This document shows, one piece after another, positions 56,136-64,000 of a stretch of DNA of 64,000 nucleotides. The DNA comes from Chytridium lagenaria (taxonomy: Eukaryota > Chytridiomycota > Chytridiomycetes > Chytridiales > Chytridiaceae), in contig JAHLKC010000090.1 in NCBI GenBank assembly GCA_025449115.1, positions 62,001 through 126,000 on the forward strand, given 5' to 3'. The notes below the pieces were generated by a model. It made no database searches. It was not told the origin of the DNA and saw only the letters and a program-made list of their open reading frames with translations. A program made the translations under genes and the position numbers. The first letter of the stretch is position 1; each line of letters starts with the position of its first letter.

Positions 56136-58278
56136 ATGGCCACCGCTACTCGCCCATGCCCAGCGTCGCTGGATCCGTGCTGCAGCCACCTGAGGAGGAG
56201 TCTCCATCAGGCTCCAATCGTGGCCTCACACAACACATACTTGGAGGACAGACATCGTCTATCCGCGAGAAGCCGATTCCGTGGGAGGTTAGAGCATTCT
56301 TGAAGATGCAGGAAGAGGAAAGGAAGGGAGGGCTCATCATTTAATCATCATCTCTGTTAAACAGGGGTACCAACGCGGTCGCTGATCTCCGAGGACGACT
56401 TGGTGCAGATCAGACAGTTTGAGAAGAATCCAAAGGTTTCGATTACAGAGGTCAGCTTGGATAAGAATCCTTTCGCATTGTGTGGTGCGGCGCTCTTTAA
56501 TGAGGGTCATCAATCGCACCGCCCTTCTTACACCAATACTGAGCGAAATACTTTTATTCTTAGAACGGTGAAAAGTATATTGGACTGTTCCTCAACCTGC
56601 TTCAAAAGCTCGTGAGGCCAGACACTATTCAAAGTATCCTGATTCTGATCGACGATTTGATTACTGGTGAGTGCAGAGTCGGTCACCGTCCGATTTATCT
56701 AAAACTGACGGCTGATGGGAAATATTCGACTTTGAAACAGAGAATGACGATAATGCCAGATTTCTACCGCCTCAAATCTGACGCCGGTTTCCCCTTCTCC
56801 CATTCACAAAGTAAGAGCCGGATCCCCCCTTAACATTGACTCCTCAACAGGCTTTTGAAAAAAGACGACGAGTTTATTCAAATGAAGGCTGCCAAGGTCC
56901 TCACCGCGCTTCTCATGTACGTCGCCTCGGCTTGGTTTTAAGTAGCTGATGTTTTTGTGTTGGCAGTAACGCCGATGAGCAGACCTACAATTCCTTTGAC
57001 CCCTCCGATCTCTTCACCTGGATTTCAAATAAGCTTCTGGACTCGAACGCGAATGTTGTGGATACAGTTGTGCAGATTCTGCAGTCGCTTCTTTCGGTAC
57101 AAAAGGGCGGCTACAGTTTTACAAGCATGGAGCGGGAGTTGCGAAGTACAGTGCCGACCTTTTTTTCTCGTTTTTCCAGTTCTTATGTTTATTCTACTAT
57201 TTTGTTACCGGCCTTGAGCGTTTTTCAATGATCTCAAGTAATTTTTTTCGTGTTTTAACTTGTGGTGTCCTCAGCCTTGTCGCGCTTTTAAACAAGAACA
57301 ATCAGAGCGCGCAAATGCAGTACCAGGTTGTTTACTGTCTGTGGCTCATGACTTTTATAGAGGAGGTGGCCGACCTTCAAAGGTACACAGGCTGTCTCAA
57401 AGGTTTAGCTGATCGTCTTTTCACAGAAAACATAATGTTCTTCCGCTTCTCATTGAAATCGCAAAGAGCGCGATTAAAGAAAAGGTCGTTCGTGTGGTGT
57501 TTTCGACTATAAGGGTAAGGTCTTTTTCTTTCTCCGTTCGAATTTCACATTTTCATATAATATTTACTTCGCACCCTTTAATTCATCAGAATCAACTCAG
57601 CAAAGCCCCCAAGAAAACCTTGTCGCGCTTTTAGGTAACAAAGTACTTGCTATCTGCGAAACCCTGTCCACCCGTAAATGGTCTGACTCTGAGATCACGG
57701 ATGATCTTGAGTACCTTAAAGAAGAGCTTGGACATCGCGTCCAGTCTTTGAGCACTTGGGATGAGTATAACACGGAAGTGAGAAGTGGACAGTTGATTGG
57801 TCACCCCCGCATTGTCGGAGGGCTTTTGGAAACAGAATGCGGCGAAATTGGCGGAGAAGGATTATGAATTGGTCAAGTGAGTTGACGTTTTTTTTTTCTT
57901 TCTTCATTTCTATGTTTTTCGTTCTTAGTGTTAGATTGGTTATCAAAATGTGATTTTGGAGGTTGGTTTATTTATTTGATTATTTCTCCCAGGATGATAT
58001 CTCGTCTCATTAGCACAACAACCTCTACCGTCGTGTTGAGTGTCGCTGCGCACGACTTAGGACAATTTGTCAAACACTACCCGTCTGGCAAAAGGTAACG
58101 TACAACCCTCTCTTTCCCCGCATTCTTTTAGTTTCTCACAACGTGAAACCCCTGCAGGTTTATCCAAGAAGTCGGTGCAAAAGCCCAGATTATGGAATGA
58201 TGGCCACGAGAACGAGATGTGAGATATCAGGCGTTGCTCGCTGTCCAAAAGTTTATGACGAACGCGTGGGATTATTAG
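56136..58278 (+). CDS. VMA13: V-type ATPase subunit H
   Basis: Regulatory subunit of the V1 sector, bridging V1 and V0 and controlling proton pumping into vacuoles and endosomes. Armadillo/HEAT-type. Landmarks: TSSIREKPIPWE, SEDDLVQIRQFEKNPKVS (56390), LLQKLVRPDTIQSILILID (56600), KDDEFIQMKAAKVLTALL (56865), ISNKLLDSNANVVDTVVQIL (57030), YQVVYCLWLMTFIEEVADLQ (57321), SDSEITDDLEYLKEELGHRV (57680), LSVAAHDLGQFVKHYPSGKR (58041) and the end ALLAVQKFMTNAWDY. Many exons. Three apparent one-base losses break a highly conserved protein: near 56259, near 58196 (IMEMMAT) and near 58215 (NEDVRYQ). With these, the stop is TAG at 58276. An alternative start at 56156 is possible. Confidence 0.92.
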
Positions 58279-58502
58279 AGACCATTCAAAATATATACGA
58301 TTCGGTTGTGTTTTCTTTTTCTCAACCTGCACACATAGAAGTTTTGCGTAGTTTTCATTCATTAATATGCGACTGCAAAAAAAGTGTGAGTGCGTCAAAA
58401 AAATTCGCCGGGGTATGGTTGACGCATCAAAGAGAGACCGGAAGAGAAGATGAGAGAAAATGTCGATCGAATTCCCTTCAAAGATATCTTCTTTTTCTTA
58501 TC

Positions 58503-59174
58503 TTACTCGCCGCGATATATGACCGAATTGTTTTTCGTCTCGTGAAGTATGATTTCATGAAGCCGGCCCGCTGGTAACGTCTTTTCGAGAGACTGCCAAA
58601 TAAACACTGAAATGTTTCAGCCGTGCTAAATAAAGAAAAAGGTGTTGAGGTTCGTTCAGTGGGTTTAAAAGTTGTACCTTGGTGTGTTGTGAAAGTATTC
58701 CACGTCCTTGTCCTTTTCAACGTTAGGTTAGAGTGGAGTTGATGTAGGATGGCACGCACGAGGTTTTTGTGGTCCATGATGTCAATAACGGATGTTTTTA
58801 TGCAGTGTTTGAGGTCAGTTAGGTTCATGACCATGCCTGTTATTGGATCGATCTTTGAACGGAAGGGTTAATGGGTGACGTGCATTCATGCATTAATTTA
58901 CCTCGCCTCTTACGATGACTTCGACTGTACCAAACAGCAGTTACAATAAGAACAAGTGTTCAACGGGGATACCACATGGGGCAAATACTTTCGCGGCATG
59001 CAACAAGAAGCCCACAAAGCAAAAACAGCAACACACCTTCATAGTTATGCCCATGTCCATTCGGATGATTGCATTTCCCAACACCTCCAAATTCTCCTCA
59101 TCCGTCATCTTGTTTGAATGCAGCCGATGCGCCGCGGAGAACGACTCCTTCCTACAAATGTAACCGATTGGCAT
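58503..59174 (-). CDS. PTPS: 6-pyruvoyl tetrahydropterin synthase
   Basis: Converts 7,8-dihydroneopterin triphosphate to 6-pyruvoyl-tetrahydropterin, in tetrahydrobiopterin synthesis. It starts MPIGYICRKESFSAAHRLHS, with the first zinc-binding His, then KMTDEENLEVLGK. The next signature, CNHPNGHGHNYE, with the catalytic Cys and two zinc-binding His, is present only if one base is added in the T run at 59074-59076. Then VTGMVMNLTDLKHCIKTSVI and DIMDHKNL (58745-58850), and the C-terminus AENISVFIWQSLEKTLPAG, HETKNNSVIYRGE, again after one added base near 58615. The stop is TAA (58503-58505). Exons are separated by short introns. Length matches the family (about 145 residues). Confidence 0.92.
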
Positions 59175-59227
59175 TCCCTCTCAATAAAAACAACAAATCT
59201 CAAAAGTTTTTGCATCTTTTCGCTGCC

Positions 59228-59721
59228 ATGACATCGCAAACGCTCTGGAAAGTCCTCCCCTTTGCCGTCCTCTCCACGCCGGTCTAGGATTCTGGGCACC
59301 AAACCTACTTCAAAGGTGTCAACGCCCAACTCTCTTCATCACCATCATGAAAGGTGTCCTCTTCCATCTCCGCCACAACGACGCCATGGAACGGCTCATC
59401 GGTTCCGATATTCACATTGACGCTGAACAAGCATTCAAGGGGAAGGTGAATCATTACAAGGGGTTCGCGGATGTTAAGTTTTGGGTGACGGGATCAAAGG
59501 GAAATGCGGAAGTCGTGTATAGGGGGAAGAGGACGCAGCCGGATTTGTGGATGGCAGAGGTGTTTGAGGTGGATGGCGGAAAGGGGGGAAGCTGGATTTG
59601 GCAGTTTGAAATGCGGCCGCTCCTACTTTTGCAAGAGGAAGGAAAGGTCGGAGTTCCTGAATGGATCAGGCCGATAAGGATTCTCAATATACTCGAATTT
59701 TTTACGAAAACCTCAGAATGA
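59228..59721 (+). CDS. COA1/TIM21-like mitochondrial assembly factor
   Basis: Short protein with an N-terminal membrane helix (LWKVLPFAVLSTAGLGFWAP after one added base near 59280), then LRHNDAMERLIGSDIHIDAE, FADVKFWVTGSKGNAEVVYR and PDLWMAEVFEVDGGKGGSWI. The pattern of a single helix, then N-x-x-V/M-x-x-L-G-x-x-I and F-x-V-x-G-x-K-G-x-x-x-V, fits the cytochrome oxidase assembly factor COA1 family of the mitochondrial inner membrane. It overlaps the 5' flank of the PTPS gene (start codons 54 nt apart, divergent). Confidence 0.6.
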
Positions 59722-60278
59722 TGGCAGCGCCTACGTTCTGACGTCGGCACGGGAGAAGGCATCAAGGTGAATCGTCCTTCCGGCCACGTCTGCAACGCAA
59801 ACTCATTTGCAAAGCATTGTACATTTATAAATCCCCTTTTCATGACACTCTCCTTATATAAAACAAGATCGTGTAAAGATACGGTTGGTTCATGGGCATT
59901 ACGCGTTTCGCCTTAGTCCTGCAGCTTCTGTCTCAAACGTTCGTGCTGGACATTACCGGTTCTCACTGACGTAAAGTCGAGTTTGATAGCCGCAAGAATG
60001 AGCTTTAAAACCGCCTAAGTCCTTACCAACTACGCGTAACTGGACATGTGCAGATAACTCAAACAGGAACAGCATCGATCGAGTCAAAGCGCTGTATTTA
60101 TACGCTGAATGGAGCGAACCAATGAACACCCCATAGCACATTCACCACCAAAGCATCCACACACTTCCCCAACAACCGCAATCCTTTCCTCACAAGCGGC
60201 AACACAAAAAAGAAGGTAAAAGGCACAAGGCAAATAAAAAAAGACACAACAAGACCGATGCTTTTTTTAGTTTATAAT
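59722..60278. other. Spacer between COA1-like and RPL17
   Basis: Convergent 3' flanks. One ACGCGT at 59901-59906. No gene or structural RNA is recognised. Confidence 0.45.
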
Positions 60279-61162
60279 TTACGCCCTGGTGGCCTTGATC
60301 GCCTTCTGAATGGTGCGCTTCTTGGTCATGCGAACAACCTTGTTGTCGGCCTTCTCAACGGTCTTCTCAGCCTCGGCGAGGATAAGCTCAACGTGGCAGG
60401 GGTGGCTCATGTAGGCTAAGAAGAAAGAAAAGAGGAGAGAATCGGGGGTTAATTAATCGGACAGATACCATTATATGTCAATTCAAGTGATCGAGCAAGA
60501 AAGGTGTACTCACGGTTGATACGACCGTGGGCACGGTAGGTCCTACGGCGCTGGGGGGGAGCCTGGTTGACCTGGATGTGGGAGATAACGAGCTCATCCT
60601 TGTTAAGGCCCTTGACCTATTCAAATCCAAAGGAAAGTTAAAATCAGTCCAAAGACTCCACAATTGCTCCAGTGAAATCCCGTGAACAATCCATCCAGAT
60701 AAGAACAAGAAGCGAATTCGCACCTCAGCGTTGGACTCGGCGTTCTGGAGGAGACCGAGAAGGAACTCGGCACTCTTGATGGGCCAGCGACCCTGGGTAA
60801 CGCCAAAGACGTTGGCCTGAGCAGTTCGGCCGACACCGCCGTTGAACCTCCTGAAGGGGATAGCCTGCTTGTGGACCTTAACGTCGTTGAGGTAGGAAAG
60901 AGCCTTCTTCAACTTAAGTCCCTTGATGGCCTGAGCGGTCTCGCGGGTGTTCTTGAAGTGAACGCGGAGGTAGCTTCCGCGGGCCTTGACGGCTGTTTTT
61001 GGTAAAGTCATAGGTATCATTCCAATCGGGTACGTAGTGTGCGGATAGTAGGAGCGAGGTGTGGGAGGGAGACGGAGGAATCGTTAGCGTCATGCGACGA
61101 CATCTCTTTAACGAAAGTTTTACTAACACTTTGAGTTGACCTCCGTGGCGGCGTAGCGAACC
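60279..61162 (-). CDS. RPL17: 60S ribosomal protein L17 (uL22)
   Basis: Large-subunit protein that lines the exit tunnel. Exons read, from the N-terminus: [11 protein letters not shown] (61162-61130), [58 protein letters not shown] (61010-60725), [20 protein letters not shown] (60610-60515), and [20 protein letters not shown] down to [11 protein letters not shown] (60415-60279, stop TAA). Nearly every residue matches the eukaryotic family. Codon use is strongly C-ending, as expected for a highly expressed gene. The initiator ATG is probably in a tiny upstream exon; I could not place it. No frame errors seen. Confidence 0.95.
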
Positions 61163-61804
61163 CTGCGTCATTCGAAAGCATCGTTTCCGTAGTGATAGAT
61201 TAATCCATGACGATTGATGATCCGATGGTGTGTGTGGTCGTTGAGGATGGGATGCGATGGGATGGATGAGATGGGATCCGTAGGGTGTGGTGTGGGAATA
61301 GGTATATTCGGTTAGAACGTCTGCTCCAAACAGCTCTTTCGCAAACAGCACTCCAGATCTTCCTCAATTGGCATAACAGCAGAAAGTGAATGCAGCAATA
61401 TCCCTTCGTTTCCTTCCGTCTCCTCTATCCGTTCTGCGTAGTAGGCCTTCATCGACCTCCGTCATTCCCTCAATACTCACATTGCTATTAATTGATGGCG
61501 GGAGAAAAAGGTTGAACAGATGTTGCACACAGCGTCAATATAGTCCAAAAATTAATTTTTTATTTCTTTCAAACGACAAACACCAAGACACGATGTGTTA
61601 TCAGGATGGAGAGAGCGACGTCGGTTATCAGGATGGAGAGAGCGACGTCGGTGGGAGATGGAGCAGACGCGAAACGTGTATGGGAAGTGGCAGTGATTTG
61701 AATTAAGGTTTACGAGACGAGATGAAGGAGGGGATTTATGTAAAAATATAAGAAAAAACATTAAAAAAAAACAGTAGCCAAACGGGCCATGTATCTATCC
61801 AATA
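61163..61804. other. Spacer with a 27-nt tandem duplication
   Basis: Holds the 5' flank of RPL17 (probably including its first tiny exon) and a perfect two-copy 27-nt repeat at 61597-61650 near the MIT-protein 3' end. No other gene is seen. Confidence 0.45.
61597..61650. repeat. 27-nt perfect tandem duplication
   Basis: Two identical adjacent copies beginning GTTATCAGGATGGAGAGAGC, at 61597-61623 and 61624-61650, in the 3' flank of the MIT-domain gene. Confidence 0.9.
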
Positions 61805-63244
61805 TCATACGGGGAGCGCAGCAATTTGTCCCATCTTCTTCATGTATCTATCCAGCAGAATTTCAAAGTCCTTGATGACGAAAGGGCAGATGACAGTGAG
61901 AAAGAAATTCGATATTCTTCTCAGCCTCTCGAGGATCTGATTCTCTGCATAATTCCCACCACCACCACCTCCACCACCATTATAGTACCCACGTCCATCA
62001 TCACCCCCACCTCCCACGGCTCTCTCAAAATGATTCATCCACTCCTCCATGAACTGCACATTGGTAAATATCCTACTCAGGAGTTCAATGTACACAGATA
62101 TATCCGCCACCTTCTCTGCCTTCCCCCTTCCCAGTGTCGACAAACCTCTGGTCAGCTTTGTCCCCCATGTCAGAATCTTGGTGGACGTGGTTTGGTTTGT
62201 GGTGACTGATGCGTTATCTGACCCATCATTCCCCAACACACTCCCATTCCTCGCCAACTTGTCTCCATCAAGATATTTCAACCGTTTCATCAATGTCCCT
62301 TTAATCCCATCCACAACCCCCTCAAACTCTTCCACAGCCTGCGCAACCGCATTCGTCTGGTACACATCCACGTCAATAAACTTTTTGAGCGCACATGAAT
62401 GCTCTCGCATGCGTTAAACTTGCCTCAATCGCTACAAACTTTGCACCAGATTGGTACAGACGTGTCGGGGTACGTAAAGTTCGTTCGTGAGGAACCCGCC
62501 TCCCTTCATGGATGCAGCCAAAAGACGCATCAGCCAGAATGACCTGTGGTGGGGATCGGAGGGTGAAGGTTCGGGTCTGTCGAGAATACCAGGATCGTCG
62601 ACAATGATGGCGTCAAAGAATTGTTCGTAGGAGGCGAGGAGGGAGGATTCGTCTTGGGCGAGTTCGGCGGCGACGGCAGAGTACATTCCAGTGTTGAATG
62701 CTCTTGCTCCAAACCCGGATCCATTGTAGACTGCAACGATGGGTGTGGGAAGGTTGACGAGCAGCTGGTTTCAACAAAATCAGGCAGTGGTTAGCTTTAT
62801 AAGATAATACGATCCAGAAGGCAGTGTTTATACGTTCATTAAGCTATAAAGGAGAGTGAGGGTATAAAACCTTTGTAAAGAGAGTGCCTAACATCCCACT
62901 CCACACTCTAACAACTCAAACTGCAACACCATCGACGAGCGACATTTAAAAAAAGGGCTCACCAGATCTACTCTCTGAATATACATTGTCCTCAACTCCA
63001 CAATCTTCTTACGATCGGCATCAGTCAACCCCTGTTCCACCTGTCCCTCCTTTTGATCCTGCGTATGCGAGTCAGTCAACCAAGTCTCATCAGCCTTTGC
63101 CAATATGTTCTCCATGGCCACAATGCATTCCCTATATGCATCCAGAGCCTCTGCATAGGCGTTTTCGGCATCAAAGTTGACGGCTTCTCTTGACTTTTGG
63201 AGAGCGTAAGCTATCTGGGCCTTGGTGCCCTTGTCGTCGGCCAT
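61805..63244 (-). CDS. MIT-domain protein, fungal type
   Basis: Starts at ATG 63244 (MADDKGTKAQIAYALQKSRE). The N-terminal helices (AVNFDAENAYAEALDAYREC) are a MIT domain, which binds ESCRT-III tails on endosomes. Further exons: LASYEQFFDAIIVDDPGILD, HRSFWLMRLLAASMKGGGFL, then FIDVDVYQTNAVAQAVEEFE, LMKRLKYLDGDKLARNG, KVADISVYIELLSRIFTNVQ and ICPFVIKDFEILLDRYMKKM. The long C-terminal part resembles that of MIT-domain proteins of filamentous fungi whose role is not known to me. A Gly/Tyr-rich loop lies at about 61950-62010. Stop at 61805-61807. Confidence 0.75.
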
Positions 63245-63870
63245 TCTTGTAGGGGACGTTGGTGAAGGCAATTAGGACTGCAATTTTTGGTTCTCGACTG
63301 TTGGAATTGGTGTTTTAAATCTTCAACGACGGAGCGTGATTGCAGGTGATGTTGAACGTGAGGGACAGAAGAAAGACGGCTCTTCGTCTGCTTCTACCTC
63401 GTGCTGGAGACGGATGAAGGGGGTGGCATCACCAATGAAGGCTGGTGTTTATAGTTGGGTCAAGGATTGTTCCAATGATATACAATAAACAACGAATCAA
63501 GTGCTGCGCAGAACACTAGCATCTGGACGTTGTCCTCAGAGCATGCTTGTAGACGCAAGATGTATGCTTATAATGGACAGCACCAGCACTGTATTGAATT
63601 TGACAAAGAATACGGGGCATCTCGGAATACGGTCATGACACCTGCCAAACACACACACACAACAAAACCATCGTATCTCAAACTCTCCGCCGTCCCTATC
63701 AGCACAACCGCAGCGCAGTCTCCACACCGTCTAGGAACTCCCATGTACGCCATCGTCCAAACTGCCCATCCAACCTCCCTTCCCATCTTTCTATAAAAGA
63801 TGGCTCCGAATTTTTCGCCCCTCCAAAAAACCTCAACTTCAAACAATCATAAACGCCCACCCCTTTCCAA
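63245..63870. other. Divergent promoter region
   Basis: Between the MIT-protein start and the gene at 63871. A TATAAAA box is at 63792-63798, about 73 nt before the rightward ATG. No other gene is supported. Confidence 0.5.
63792..63798 (+). promoter_or_regulatory. TATA box
   Basis: TATAAAA located 73 nt upstream of the ATG at 63871, at a sensible distance for a core promoter. Confidence 0.5.
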
Positions 63871-63906
63871 ATGGGTCGTCGAAAGGAGAAAACTCGGTTC
63901 CCCGTC
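63871..63906 (+). CDS. First exon of a probable histone-fold transcription regulator (partial)
   Basis: The 12-codon exon MGRRKEKTRFPV ends at a GTAAGT donor (63907). KTRFPVARIKKIMQ-type starts are shared by H2A-like histone-fold proteins such as NC2-alpha/DRAP1 and related subunits; the exon would stop just before ARIKK. The rest lies beyond the window. The call depends on a short motif and needs the next exon. Confidence 0.35.
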
Positions 63907-63950
63907 GTAAGTCCATCCTTCAATCCACCGCTCCTATGCGTAACCCCATC

Positions 63951-63991
63951 CATCCATCTATCCATCCATCCATTCATCCATCTCCTTTCCC
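63951..63991. repeat. (CCAT)n simple repeat
   Basis: Imperfect CCAT tetramers in the first intron at the right edge of the window. Confidence 0.7.
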
Positions 63992-64000
63992 AAAACTCGC

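Noticed and set aside
1..64000. tRNA, rRNA or snRNA genes
   Set aside because: I looked for cloverleaf-like and box motifs by eye and found none I could support; a covariance-model scan would be needed to exclude them.

Overview
The window looks like nuclear DNA of a flagellated (zoosporic, chytrid-type) fungus. Genes are broken into short exons by GT...AG introns of roughly 40-60 nt. Fungal markers (velvet domain protein, fungal-type ALR/MNR2-like CorA transporter) sit beside genes typical of ciliated cells: SPEF2/CPC1 (central-pair protein), a CatSper-like six-helix cation channel, and a P2X receptor. All calls come from reading translated motifs by eye; no database search was possible.

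Layout. 0-10.4 kb is AT-rich: EXO84 (-), an unrecognised large helical protein (+) whose ATG lies 19 nt from the EXO84 ATG, a CatSper-like channel (-), and a CorA-type Mg2+ transporter (+). 10.4-11.5 kb is gene-poor with a Ty1/copia Gag fragment and old repeats. 11.5-30.6 kb: a small GPI-anchored-type secreted protein, a Ser-rich phosphoprotein-like gene, an LRR-transmembrane-SAM receptor (-), phytochelatin synthase (-), a SEL1-repeat protein (+), a P2X receptor (+) and an acidic nuclear-type protein (+). 30.6-33.5 kb is non-coding, G/T-rich, and carries a degenerate repeat array with about eight copies of one core. 33.5-43.3 kb: velvet protein, TMEM245-like membrane protein, Ariadne RBR ubiquitin ligase, EMC6 (all +). 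43.3-64 kb: a doubtful gene, an LRR protein, an RsmE-type rRNA methyltransferase, SPEF2 (all -), V-ATPase subunit H (+), PTP synthase (-), COA1-like (+), ribosomal protein uL22/RPL17 (-), a MIT-domain protein (-) and the first exon of a probable histone-fold regulator (+).

Two properties cut across the genes. First, many conserved genes (V-ATPase H, PTPS, RsmE, Ariadne, SEL1, P2X, uncharacterised ones too) contain single-base frame breaks, mostly missing bases in short homopolymers. The density and the housekeeping nature of the genes point to uncorrected sequencing or assembly indels rather than pseudogenes, so start, stop and exon limits below are approximate. Second, from about 12 kb onward many long exons run from C-rich to G-rich on their coding strand and reset at the next exon, on both strands. 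I know no standard explanation for this.

Functionally the neighbours do not form an operon-like pathway. The sensory and motility set (CatSper-like, P2X, LRR-SAM receptor, SPEF2) fits zoospore biology; the rest are secretion, membrane-insertion, ubiquitin, translation and cofactor genes.
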